Source: UBA11346 sp038203025 (GTDB lineage: Bacteria; Planctomycetota; UBA11346). From it: a DNA stretch of 23,656 nucleotides. The notes under the pieces are model-generated. The model did not search any database. It had not been told where the DNA came from and saw only the letters and a list, made by a program, of their open reading frames with translations. Shown piece by piece: positions 1 through 7,622 of this stretch. Location of the stretch: the NCBI GenBank assembly GCA_038203025.1, contig JBBREK010000039.1, positions 1 to 23,656 on the forward strand, in the 5' to 3' direction. Within the stretch, counting starts at the first letter, position 1. Each line of letters starts with the position of its first letter. Made by a program: the position numbers and the translations under genes.

Positions 1-132
1 AGGTCCTACCTCAGCACCACGGCCAAGAACGGTGTCGATCCCTGCGATGCCATCGCCATGGTACTCGCGGGCGAACCCTGGCTGCCAGCGGTACCGCTGC
101 ATAAACGCTCAAATCAACAGGCAGCGGCCTGA
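1..132 (+). CDS. Transposase C-terminal fragment, probably IS66 family (5' end outside window)
   Basis: Frame 1 is open from the first base and ends at TGA 130-132, giving 43 residues beginning RSYLSTTAKNGVDPCDAIAM and continuing with VLAGEPWLPAVP. The pattern R-S/G-Y-[IV/L]-S-T-x-x-K-x-G followed by an 'A-I/L-x-x-V-x-x-G-x-P-x-x-P' tail is what I know from the extreme C-terminus of IS66-type transposases. The rest of the gene, with the catalytic DDE residues, lies upstream of the window, so whether it is intact cannot be judged. If correct, an insertion sequence borders the left edge. The family call rests on a short tail only and is tentative. Confidence 0.55.
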   Translation, partial: RSYLSTTAKNGVDPCDAIAMVLAGEPWLPAVPLHKRSNQQAAA

Positions 133-408
133 GCAGTTACATATGACTTTAAAATTGGACTAACCACTCGATGACGCTCATGGGTAGTTGGCCCAAGGGT
201 CGCTTCGCTGCGTACACCTGCCTCATTTAGCGTACCGACAGGATGTCCGCCCCCACTGGTTGTGGTCAAGGCTGGGGGAGGACACTTGTCCGTACACCAA
301 ACGTCTGCCCTCATGCGTTTCATGCAACGCAAGTGTCCAGTAGGGGGGGCATTGAGGTCGTAGGCTCTGCATCGTCGCGGGGGTGCCCCAGGCCGGCCCG
401 ACAAGGCC
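133..408. other. Non-coding tract after the transposase; possible IS right end and a 9-bp inverted repeat
   Basis: This stretch has no convincing gene; the open frames across it have non-protein-like composition. After the transposase stop there is a short AT-rich patch (about 138-160), then a tract ending gcgtac at 210-215 that could be the right terminal inverted repeat of the insertion sequence; the left end is outside the window, so this cannot be matched. Further on, ggacacttg (280-288) is repeated in inverted orientation as caagtgtcc (330-338), with a smaller imperfect inverted repeat between the arms around 312-330. It could be a structured transcript end or a remnant repeat. Confidence 0.4.
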
Positions 409-951
409 TCAGCGCCACACCCCGGAGGTACCAAGCCCGGGCGGTGGATCAGGAACCTTGCGGCAGTCGAGACCCTCGATGGCCAACAAGCTGCGTTTGG
501 TCGCGATCGGGCCGGCGTACGAGCCCATGTGTCCCTGGCCGACAGCGCGATGGCAGGGGATGACGATGGGCATGGGATTGCGTGCCAGGGCGTCCCGGAC
601 GACCGGGGCGGTGCCGTTGGGGATGGTGGCGGCGAGCTGCTCGTAGGTCCGCGTCTGGCCCCACGGCACCTTGCGTACCGCCTCCATCGCCGCCCGGGTC
701 ATTGGCGGAATACCCTGGAAGTCGCAGGCGATGGGGAATTCCCGGGTGCGGCCGAACAGATAGCCCTCGAGTTGCTGCAGCACCGCGCCGATCACCGGAT
801 GATCATCCGCGACGATCGGATCGCGGCGGTGGCGCATGACCGGCTGGTGCGGCCAGGCGTGGATTTCCAGGGCGACCAGACCGCGTTCGGACACGATCAC
901 GCCGACATTGCCGATCGCTGGGATCTGGCCGATCCGCCTACTCAGAGCCAT
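409..951 (-). CDS. ogt: Methylated-DNA--protein-cysteine S-methyltransferase (Ogt/MGMT family)
   Basis: This 180-residue protein repairs O6-alkylguanine in DNA by moving the alkyl group irreversibly to its own cysteine. The active-site motif IPCHR is present with the acceptor at Cys133. Ahead of it lie the helix-turn-helix-like segment VPWGQTRTYEQLA (about 95-107) and the R-D-A-L-A-R-N-P-M-P-I segment (119-129) that carries the 'arginine finger' of the family. Length matches Ogt-type enzymes. I chose ATG at 951 because homologous sequence begins near there; the frame stays open to 1143 but that extension would overlap the purL start and has no family resemblance. No strong Shine-Dalgarno is visible. 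The gene is divergent from purL with about 91 bases between the two starts, which must hold both promoters. The C-terminal 15 residues are proline/glycine-rich and variable. Confidence 0.9.
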   Translation of the reverse strand: MALSRRIGQIPAIGNVGVIVSERGLVALEIHAWPHQPVMRHRRDPIVADDHPVIGAVLQQLEGYLFGRTREFPIACDFQGIPPMTRAAMEAVRKVPWGQTRTYEQLAATIPNGTAPVVRDALARNPMPIVIPCHRAVGQGHMGSYAGPIATKRSLLAIEGLDCRKVPDPPPGLGTSGVWR

Positions 952-1042
952 GCTGTCATGTAGCAGACCCGGCCCTCCGTCCAACCGCCATGGCCGCGAC
1001 CTTGCTGGCGCGGCCGTCCCTGCCTCTAGGCTCCTCCCCGCC

Positions 1043-3925
1043 ATGGCCACCAGCACCTTCCGCATCGACATCTGCCCACTCATCCCTGCCGTGGACCAGC
1101 ACCTGGTCCATGAGGCGGAATTGCTTGGATTATCGCAGCTCAAGGCGATGTATCGCAGCCGCTACTACGTCGTGCGCGGCCGCCTGGACGCGGCCGGGGC
1201 GGAGAAGCTCGGCCGGCAACTGCTCGGCGACCCGATCACCGAGCGCGTGCTGATGGCCCCGCCGCCACATGCCGGCCGCCGGGTGGTCGAGGTGCAGCGC
1301 AAGACCGGCGTCATGGATCCGGTCGAGGCCTCGATCATCAAGGGGGCCAAGGACCTCGGGCTGCAACTGGATCTGGTCCGCGTCGGCACTCGGGTCGAGG
1401 TGGCGGGCGGTTCCGACGCCGATCTCCAGACCCTGGCGTGGAAGGCCCTGGCCAACCAGGCCATCGAGGAAGCCGTGGTCGATCCGGCCGAGTCCGTACG
1501 CCTGCGCGATCCGGCCGGCGTCGATACCCACAAGCGCACCGAGGTGCGCATCCGCGACCTCGACGACGCGGCGCTGATGAAGCTGTCCAAGGACGGCACC
1601 CTGTCGCTGACCATCGAGGAGATGCACGAGGTGCAGCAGCACTTCGTCGGCCTGAAGCGCGAGCCGACCGACGTCGAGCTGGAGTCGATCGCCCAGACCT
1701 GGTCCGAGCACTGCGTGCACAAGACCCTCAAGGGCATCGTCGCCTACAGCGGCCCGACCGGCGAGGACGGACCCATCGCCAGCCGCGTCATCGACAACCT
1801 GCTCAAGCAGACCATCGCCAAGGCGACGCACGAACTGGCCCGGTCGTGGTGCTGGTCGGTGTTCAAAGACAACAGCGGCGTGATCGAGTTCGAGGGCGAC
1901 CTCGGCGTGTGCATGAAGGTCGAGACGCATAACCGGCCGTCGGCGATCGAGCCCTACGGCGGCGCCAACACCGGTCTCGGTGGCGTCATCCGCGACATCA
2001 TCGGCACCGGGCTGGGCGCCAAGCCTATCTTCAACACCGACGTGTTCTGTTTCGGCGACCCCACTTCCGAGGCCAAGGACCTGCCGCCAGGCACCATCCA
2101 CCCGCGTCGCCTGATGCAGGGCGTGATCAGCGGTGTGCGCGACTACGGCAACCGCATGGGCATCCCCACGGTCAACGGCGCGGTGCGTTTCGACAACCGC
2201 TACGTCGGCAACCCGCTGGTCTACTGTGGCACCGGCGGCCTGATCGAGCGCAAGTACGTCGAGAAGGCCTCGCAGATCGGCGACAGCATTGTCGTCATCG
2301 GTGGTCGCACTGGCCGCGACGGCATCCACGGCGCCACCTTCAGCTCGGTCGAGCTGAGCGACAAGTCCGAGAAGGTCAGCAGTGGCGCGGTGCAGATCGG
2401 CAACGCCATCGAGGAGAAGCGCTGCATGGACGTCGTCCTGCAGTGTCGCGACGCCGGCTGTTTCAGCGCCCTCACCGACTGCGGTGCCGGCGGCCTGTCC
2501 AGCGCCTGCGGCGAGATGGCGGCCGAGCACGGCGCCGTCATCCACCTCGACCGCGCGCCGCTGAAGTACGCCGGTTTGTCCTACACCGAGATCTGGATCT
2601 CGGAAAGCCAGGAGCGCATGGTCGCGTCGGTACCCAAGGCCAAGCTCAAGGAATGCCTGGCCATCTGCGCCGCTGAGGGCGTCGAGGCGGTCGATCTGGG
2701 CGAGATCAGCGGCAAGGGCAGCCTGGTGCTGAAGTGGCACGGCACGGTGGTCGCCGACCTCGACATGCACTTCCTGCACGACGGCGTGCCGCGTTACCAC
2801 CGGCCGGCCGTGTTCACGCCGCCGGCCGAGGTCGCGGCGACGTTCAACCGTCCGACCGACGTCGGTACCCTGCTCTGCGACCTGCTGGCGCGGCCGAACC
2901 TGGCCAGCAAGGAATGGATCATCCGCCAGTACGACCACGAGGTGCAGGCTGGTTCGATCATCAAGCCGCTGGTCGGCGTGGCGCATGACGGCCCGTCCGA
3001 TGCCGCGGTGGTCGCGCCGGTGCCGGGCAGCGACCGCGGCGTCGCCGTGGCCTGCGGCTTCAACCCCAACTATGCCGACCACGACGCCTGGCGAGCCACG
3101 GCGTCCGGCATCGAGGAGTCGCTGCGCAATCTGGTCTGCGTCGGGGCGCCGATCGACAAGGTGGCGATCCTCGACAACTTCTCGTGGTCGAAGTGCACCG
3201 ATCCGGCGGTGTTCGGCGCCCTGGTCCGCGCCTGTGAGGCGTGCTACGACCTGTCGATGTACTACGGCACCCCGTTCATCAGCGGCAAGGACTCGCTGTC
3301 GAACGAGTTCACCTTCCACGGCCAGGTCATCCGCATCCCGCACACCCTGCTGATCACCGCCATCTCGGTGATGCCGGACATCAAGCGCGCGATCACCATG
3401 GACCTGAAGCGGGCCGGTGACCGTCTGATCGCTGTTGGCCTGACCCGTGATGAACTCGGCAACTCCGAACTGCTCGCCATGCTCGGTGGACGCGGTGGAC
3501 GCACCCCGCGCGTCGACAAGCGGCTGTCCAAGCCGGTGCTGGAGGCCTGCGCCGCGGCCATCGCTGCCGGTTGCGTCAACGCCGCCCACGACTGCAGCGA
3601 GGGCGGACTCGGCGCCGCCGTCGCCGAGATGGCCTTCAGCGGCGGGCTCGGCGTGCAGCTCGATCTGGCGGCCCTGCCCCGCGAGGGGGTCGAGGACGGC
3701 CTCGTCGCCCTGTGTAGCGAGAGTCAGAGCCGCATCGTCCTGAGCGTGCCCGCCGACCGCCTCGATCAGGCCGGTCGCCTGCTTGCGGCCGTGCCGCATG
3801 CCGTCGTCGGGACCGTCACAGCAGCGCCAGTCGTCGCCATAAACGGTTTGGGTGTTAATGTTTCCATCGCAAACGACAGCCTCAAGTCGGCCTGGCAGCG
3901 GGTCAGCCAGGCGATGACGATCTGA
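1043..3925 (+). CDS. purL: Phosphoribosylformylglycinamidine synthase, PurS-PurL fusion without glutaminase domain
   Basis: This 960-residue enzyme makes formylglycinamidine ribonucleotide from FGAR, ATP and ammonia from glutamine, the fourth step of purine synthesis. Residues 1-70 and 80-150 each look like a PurS ferredoxin-like unit; the second has the PurS signature GVMDPVEASIIKGAKDLG followed by LVRVGTRVEV. A linker follows, then the PurL core with TWSEHCVHKT (219-228), VETHNRPSAIEPYGGANTG and a second AIRS-like half containing HDCSEGGLG. The large gamma-proteobacterial enzyme has the same N-terminal layout plus a C-terminal glutaminase of about 300 residues, which is absent here, so a separate PurQ must supply ammonia. 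ATG 1043 is chosen because family resemblance starts at ATSTFRIDI; an upstream extension to 836 overlaps ogt antisense and is not protein-like. No other purine gene is in the window. Confidence 0.95.
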   Translation: MATSTFRIDICPLIPAVDQHLVHEAELLGLSQLKAMYRSRYYVVRGRLDAAGAEKLGRQLLGDPITERVLMAPPPHAGRRVVEVQRKTGVMDPVEASIIKGAKDLGLQLDLVRVGTRVEVAGGSDADLQTLAWKALANQAIEEAVVDPAESVRLRDPAGVDTHKRTEVRIRDLDDAALMKLSKDGTLSLTIEEMHEVQQHFVGLKREPTDVELESIAQTWSEHCVHKTLKGIVAYSGPTGEDGPIASRVIDNLLKQTIAKATHELARSWCWSVFKDNSGVIEFEGDLGVCMKVETHNRPSAIEPYGGANTGLGGVIRDIIGTGLGAKPIFNTDVFCFGDPTSEAKDLPPGTIHPRRLMQGVISGVRDYGNRMGIPTVNGAVRFDNRYVGNPLVYCGTGGLIERKYVEKASQIGDSIVVIGGRTGRDGIHGATFSSVELSDKSEKVSSGAVQIGNAIEEKRCMDVVLQCRDAGCFSALTDCGAGGLSSACGEMAAEHGAVIHLDRAPLKYAGLSYTEIWISESQERMVASVPKAKLKECLAICAAEGVEAVDLGEISGKGSLVLKWHGTVVADLDMHFLHDGVPRYHRPAVFTPPAEVAATFNRPTDVGTLLCDLLARPNLASKEWIIRQYDHEVQAGSIIKPLVGVAHDGPSDAAVVAPVPGSDRGVAVACGFNPNYADHDAWRATASGIEESLRNLVCVGAPIDKVAILDNFSWSKCTDPAVFGALVRACEACYDLSMYYGTPFISGKDSLSNEFTFHGQVIRIPHTLLITAISVMPDIKRAITMDLKRAGDRLIAVGLTRDELGNSELLAMLGGRGGRTPRVDKRLSKPVLEACAAAIAAGCVNAAHDCSEGGLGAAVAEMAFSGGLGVQLDLAALPREGVEDGLVALCSESQSRIVLSVPADRLDQAGRLLAAVPHAVVGTVTAAPVVAINGLGVNVSIANDSLKSAWQRVSQAMTI

Positions 3926-3954
3926 TTGCAGGATGCTAGCCTTTTGCTAGCATC
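3926..3954 (+). promoter_or_regulatory. Probable promoter and operator of the toxin-antitoxin operon
   Basis: Six bases before the antitoxin GTG lies a perfect inverted repeat, gatgctagc (3932-3940), 5-base spacer, gctagcatc (3946-3954). The heptamer tgctagc also occurs as a direct repeat at 3934 and 3945, one helical turn (11 bp) apart. Ribbon-helix-helix antitoxins of the FitA/VapB type are known to bind such repeats and repress their own operon. A possible sigma-70 promoter is TTGCAG (3926-3931), 16 bp, TAGCAT (3948-3953), which would sit under the operator and start transcription at or near the GTG, giving a leaderless or near-leaderless message. The hairpin has no T-tract, so it is unlikely to be a purL terminator. 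Confidence 0.65.
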
Positions 3955-3960
3955 GCCTGC

Positions 3961-4224
3961 GTGAGCGCACTCGCCATCCGGGATCTCGACGACAGCGTGG
4001 TCGAGGTGCTGAAGCATCGGGCCAGCAGGCATCACCGTAGTCTGGCGGGCGAAGTGCGGGCCATCCTCACCGACGTGGCCAACGGCGTGCCGGTTGCACA
4101 GGCAGGCCTGCCGGTCGATGAGATCGCCCGTCGCCAGTGCCTGATGGAGGGGATCGTCATGTCGACCGTTCCGGGCAACGGGACCTGGTCGCGCGACGAG
4201 ATCTACGATGACAATGAACGCTAG
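3961..4224 (+). CDS. FitA-like ribbon-helix-helix antitoxin
   Basis: This 87-residue protein is the likely antitoxin of the following PIN-domain nuclease. The N-terminal 40 residues, including ALAIRDLDDSVVEVLKHRA and HHRSLAGEVRAIL, fit the Arc/FitA ribbon-helix-helix DNA-binding fold, with the alternating strand AIRDL and the two helices after it. The C-terminal half, about residues 45-87, ends in the acidic segment SRDEIYDDNE and would be the part that blocks the toxin. The start is a GTG placed directly after the inverted repeat, with no Shine-Dalgarno visible, consistent with leaderless initiation (inference). Its stop lies 17 bases inside the toxin gene, so the two are co-translated. The gene follows purL by 35 bases but probably has its own promoter. 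Confidence 0.85.
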   Translation: MSALAIRDLDDSVVEVLKHRASRHHRSLAGEVRAILTDVANGVPVAQAGLPVDEIARRQCLMEGIVMSTVPGNGTWSRDEIYDDNER

Positions 4225-4642
4225 AGTACTGGTCGACACCTCGGTTCTCTGCGCCATCAGTGAAAGCTCCCGTCCGGTCCATCAGGTGGCGTGCGCCTGG
4301 TTGGCAGGCGAAGCAGGATGCTGCCTGTCGAATCAGGTCGCCCGCGAGTACCTGGTGGTGGCGACGAGGCCGGCCGGGGTCAACGGCCTTGGCCTGCAAC
4401 GCACGACGGCGCTCGCCAATCTGGACCGCTTCCTTGGAGTGGCGCCGCTGCTGCCCGAAGATCGGCCGGTGATGCCCATCTTCCGCGAGTTGCTTGAATC
4501 CACCCAGATCAGCGGCAAGCGCTGCCACGACGTGTGGGTCGCGGCGACCGCCCTGGCGCATGGCGTCCGCCGACTGGCCACTTTCAATCCCGGGGACTTT
4601 TCCGTCCTCTCGCAACGACTGGAGATCATCGTACCCGCATGA
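4208..4642 (+). CDS. PIN-domain ribonuclease toxin (VapC/FitB-like)
   Basis: This 144-residue protein is a PIN-domain nuclease, the toxin of a type II toxin-antitoxin pair; family members cut tRNA or rRNA using Mg2+ held by conserved acidic residues. The expected residues are visible: Asp10 in VLVDTSVL, Glu47 in NQVAREYLVV, Asp108 in GKRCHDVWVA and Asp130 in ATFNPGDF. The length is typical. Two ATGs lie close together (4208 and 4214); the first overlaps the antitoxin reading frame by 17 bases. The stop codon TGA overlaps the ATG of the next gene (ATGA at 4639-4642), which ties this toxin to a membrane protein that is not normally part of such operons. The cellular target cannot be told from sequence. 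Confidence 0.88.
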   Translation: MTMNARVLVDTSVLCAISESSRPVHQVACAWLAGEAGCCLSNQVAREYLVVATRPAGVNGLGLQRTTALANLDRFLGVAPLLPEDRPVMPIFRELLESTQISGKRCHDVWVAATALAHGVRRLATFNPGDFSVLSQRLEIIVPA

Positions 4643-6147
4643 CTGCTTCCGACATCATCCAATGGACCATCGGCATCGTCCTCCTGGGAATAAATTTCTT
4701 CTTCGTCTTTGCCGAGTTCGCCATGGTGCGGGTGCGCGCCACCCGCATCCAGGAACTGGTCGTGGCCGGCGATGTCCGCGCCCTCCTGGTCAAGCGCATC
4801 CACGCGCGCATCGATGAATACCTCTCGGTCGCCCAGGTCGGCATCACCGGCGCGACCCTGGGCATCGGCATCATCATCGAGAGCGGCATCGCCGGGCCGA
4901 TCGAGGCCGCCATCGGCGGCGATACCGCCGTGATGCGCTTCCTCAGCCATGCCCTCGGCTTCCTCATCGCCACCTTCATCGTCATCCTGTCCAGCGAACT
5001 GCTGCCCAAGTCGCTGGCCATCCGCTACCCCGAGCGCGCCGCGCTGTGGTGTGCCCGCCCGCTGGTCGTGGCCTATTGGGTGTTCTTCCCCTTCCTCCTC
5101 ATCCTGACCAAGGCGGCGCTGGGCATCATGGCACTGCTCGGCCTGAAGCGTGCCACCGATGACGAGGCGCACAGCGAGGAAGAGCTGCGCATCATCCTCG
5201 ACCGCTCGCAGGAAGGGGGCGTACTGTCGTTCCGCCGCCTGCTGTTCATCGAGAACATCTTCGACCTCGGTGACCTCAAGGCCAAGGATGCGATGCGTCC
5301 AGCCGGCATGGCCAAGGTGTTGGATGCACGCAAGCCGTGGGAGGAGAACCGCGAGATCATCCGGAGTGCGCGCTTTTCGCGCTTCCCCCTGTTCACCGAC
5401 GGCAGCGGCAAGCCCAGCGGCTTCATCCATGTGAAGGACCTGCTGTTCTCCTGCGCCGACGGGGCGGTGCCGGATCTCCATGCCCTGGCGCGCAAGCCGC
5501 ACCTGGCTCTGGACACCCAGCCGCTCGAACAGCTGCTTGCCGACATGCAGCGCAAGCGCAGCCAGATGGCCCTGCTGACTAACGCCGACGGCCGCTGGAC
5601 CGGCCTGATCAGCTTCGAGGACATCATCGAGGAGATCATCGGCACGGTCACCGACGAGTTCGAGCTGGAGACGCCACTGTTTCTCGCCGAGACCATCACC
5701 GCCGGGCGGGTCATCCTCGGCCTGGAGGCACCCTCGATCGCCCAGGGCGTACGCAACGCCCTGGCCCGCGTGCCGGCCGGCGAACTGCCGCTGCAGTCCG
5801 AAGGCCTGGCCCGCGCCGTCTGCGACCGCGAGCGCCTCGCCCCGACCTACCTCGGCCGCAACATCGCCATGCCGCACGCCCGCCTGCCTGGCCTTGAAAA
5901 GCCGGTCATGGTCTTCGCCCGGTCAGAGAAGGGCGTACCTGTCGAAGGCAACGCCAAGGAGAAGGCGCATCTCTTCTTCATCCTGCTGACCCCGGCCGGC
6001 CAGCCGCGCATCCATCAGCGCATGCAGGCGCGCATCGCCGCGATTCTCGAAAACAGCGAATACGTCGTCGATCGCCTGCGTGAGGCCGAAACCCCGGCCG
6101 AGATCCTGGAGACGATCCGCACCGGCGAGAGTGCTGCGATCGACTGA
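4639..6147 (+). CDS. CNNM/CBS-domain membrane protein fused to a PTS EIIA (fructose/mannitol type) domain
   Basis: The 502-residue protein has three parts. Residues 1-170 form a CNNM (DUF21) membrane domain with hydrophobic segments at about 5-30, 66-90, 103-125 and 142-168. A CBS pair follows at about 213-270 and 280-337, the latter ending in SFEDIIEEIIGTVTDEFE, typical of the CorC/HlyC-like family linked to Mg2+ or other cation transport. In place of the usual CorC_HlyC domain, residues 348-500 resemble a PTS EIIA type-2 domain, with the phosphorylatable histidine as His413 in LGRNIAMPHAR and LFFILLTPAG further on. No EIIB or EIIC gene is nearby, so the EIIA part is more likely a phosphorylation-responsive regulator than a sugar transporter component (inference). 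ATG 4639 overlaps the toxin stop. The gene ends 3 bases before the convergent next gene. Confidence 0.87.
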   Translation: MTASDIIQWTIGIVLLGINFFFVFAEFAMVRVRATRIQELVVAGDVRALLVKRIHARIDEYLSVAQVGITGATLGIGIIIESGIAGPIEAAIGGDTAVMRFLSHALGFLIATFIVILSSELLPKSLAIRYPERAALWCARPLVVAYWVFFPFLLILTKAALGIMALLGLKRATDDEAHSEEELRIILDRSQEGGVLSFRRLLFIENIFDLGDLKAKDAMRPAGMAKVLDARKPWEENREIIRSARFSRFPLFTDGSGKPSGFIHVKDLLFSCADGAVPDLHALARKPHLALDTQPLEQLLADMQRKRSQMALLTNADGRWTGLISFEDIIEEIIGTVTDEFELETPLFLAETITAGRVILGLEAPSIAQGVRNALARVPAGELPLQSEGLARAVCDRERLAPTYLGRNIAMPHARLPGLEKPVMVFARSEKGVPVEGNAKEKAHLFFILLTPAGQPRIHQRMQARIAAILENSEYVVDRLREAETPAEILETIRTGESAAID

Positions 6148-6150
6148 TCG

Positions 6151-7581
6151 TTAGAACGTCGCCAGTAGCCCCACCCGCATGATCAGGCCGCTGCCCGCAT
6201 GTTCGAGTGGGATCGATTGGCCTTCGCCGTCGAGGGTGTCGCCGCCGCCCAGGGCCTGCCACCAGGCCCAGCCGAGCGAGGCGCCGAGCGAGGCGATACC
6301 GTCCCCCCAGCCGGTCGAGACGCGGCCGGCCAGGCCGAAGTCGCCGGTCGCCTCGATGCGATTGGCGGTAGCATAGGTGTGGTCGATGAATTCGACGGCG
6401 TCGCGCCGTAGACCAAGGCCGATGGCGACCTCGGGGCCGATGCTGACCAGCGGCGTCGGCTTGAATGGCAGTTGAGCGCGCAGCAGCGCGTCGAGGCGTA
6501 CCGCGTCGGCGGTGACGGCTCCTGGCGGATCGCTGCGGTCGCCGATCAGGGTGCGGATCTCAGTGCGGATTTCGACCGGGTCGTAGACCTGCAGCTGGTC
6601 GCCGGAGGCGATGCCGGCCGAGGTTCCGTTTCCACCGCGCATCACCACCACTTCCAGGCTGCTGGTGCCCGGGTCGGCGGAACGCGGAGGATCGGCCGTC
6701 CGCACCACCCCAAGGCTGCCGACGGCGATGCCGGAGGCGAGATTCAGTGACGAGCCGAGTTCGACCAGCCAAGCGCCCTGCGAACCCAGACGCAAGGCGC
6801 CGCCGCTGGCGAACCACCAGCCGCTCTCGTCGTTGCTTACCGCCTCAAGCGCATGTGAGTCGCCGGATGGTTGCGACGAGCCCTGCCATTGCAGGCCGAA
6901 CCAGCTGACCGTGGTGCGCGATGGCAGAACCAGCTCGGCGCCCAGGCGTAGGTCAGGGATGGCGCTGCCGTGGCCGTCGGACGGCAGCACGCGCAGGGCT
7001 CGGGCGTCGATCACCAGATCGACCGGCTTGTCGCGGATCGGGTCGCTGTCCGTCAGACGCACCAGCGAGGTCCAATGCGCAGTCAGCAGCGCATCGACCG
7101 TGTCAGGATGTTCCGGATTACCCTCGCTGTGATAGGCGACCCCGCGTAGCAGGCGATTTTCCGCCCGGTCCAGCTCGGCCGTCTTCAGGTCGGTGAGGAC
7201 ACGGACGCCGGCAGTGACCGCCAGTCGCCAGGCGAAAGTCTCCCCAGGTCGTTCGAGGTGGGCGCCGATGCCGGCGAGCAGTTCGTCGACGCGGGCCGAA
7301 GGCGGCTCGCGCGGGGCGCGGACTGGTGACCACACGCCCTCGACGTGGACGCCGAGACCGTGTTCGGGGTCGACCTCGGCCGCGGCGCCAATGGCCACTT
7401 CCCGACGTCGCGGCACCTGGGCGGCCACCGCCTGGTCGTCGGGCGCAACGCTGACGTTGATCCAGGTGCGCGGTGCCAGATTGGGCAGGCCGCCCCGGTC
7501 AGCGGACGGGGCGAGTTCGGCGGCGCCGAGGCAGCCAAGCACGGCACCCAGGCCGGCCAGACGCAGGAGGGTCGGGGACAT
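6151..7581 (-). CDS. Predicted outer-membrane beta-barrel-like protein, unknown function
   Basis: I do not recognise a family for this 476-residue protein. It starts with a signal peptide (MSPTLLRLAGLGAVLGCLGAAE); the VLGC in it is only a poor lipobox. The mature part is rich in alternating hydrophobic/polar stretches such as AWRLAVTAGVRVLTDLK, TVSWFGLQWQG, AWLVELGSSLNLASGIAVGS, and the last strand SGLIMRVGLLATF ends in Phe, the signature recognised by the BAM machinery for outer-membrane barrels. The segments PLVSIGPEVAIGLGLR and GWGDGIASLGASLGWAWW fit transmembrane strands with short turns. It lies alone between a convergent gene (3-base gap) and the aldo/keto reductase upstream (41-base gap, same strand), so it could be the last gene of that transcript. 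A role in the envelope is inferred only from the fold-like features. Confidence 0.7.
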   Translation of the reverse strand: MSPTLLRLAGLGAVLGCLGAAELAPSADRGGLPNLAPRTWINVSVAPDDQAVAAQVPRRREVAIGAAAEVDPEHGLGVHVEGVWSPVRAPREPPSARVDELLAGIGAHLERPGETFAWRLAVTAGVRVLTDLKTAELDRAENRLLRGVAYHSEGNPEHPDTVDALLTAHWTSLVRLTDSDPIRDKPVDLVIDARALRVLPSDGHGSAIPDLRLGAELVLPSRTTVSWFGLQWQGSSQPSGDSHALEAVSNDESGWWFASGGALRLGSQGAWLVELGSSLNLASGIAVGSLGVVRTADPPRSADPGTSSLEVVVMRGGNGTSAGIASGDQLQVYDPVEIRTEIRTLIGDRSDPPGAVTADAVRLDALLRAQLPFKPTPLVSIGPEVAIGLGLRRDAVEFIDHTYATANRIEATGDFGLAGRVSTGWGDGIASLGASLGWAWWQALGGGDTLDGEGQSIPLEHAGSGLIMRVGLLATF

Positions 7582-7622
7582 CGCGGCAGGTTAGCGTCGG
7601 GACTGCACCCGTCGACCGGGAG

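Noticed and set aside
114..434. A 106-codon minus-strand open frame after the transposase tail
   Set aside because: It overlaps the end of the transposase and of ogt in antisense, with a Pro/Arg/Thr-rich composition and no motif.
1130..3799. An 889-codon open frame on the minus strand across purL
   Set aside because: It is antisense to a highly conserved enzyme gene, rich in Ala/Arg/His/Asp repeats typical of a shadow frame in GC-rich DNA, and has no recognisable domain.
3932..3954. Rho-independent terminator for purL
   Set aside because: The hairpin has a stable stem but no following T-tract, and its position directly before the antitoxin start fits an operator better.
4333..5877. A 514-codon minus-strand open frame across the toxin and CNNM-EIIA genes
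   Set aside because: Its composition is that of an antisense shadow, whereas the plus-strand frames have clear PIN, CNNM, CBS and EIIA motifs.
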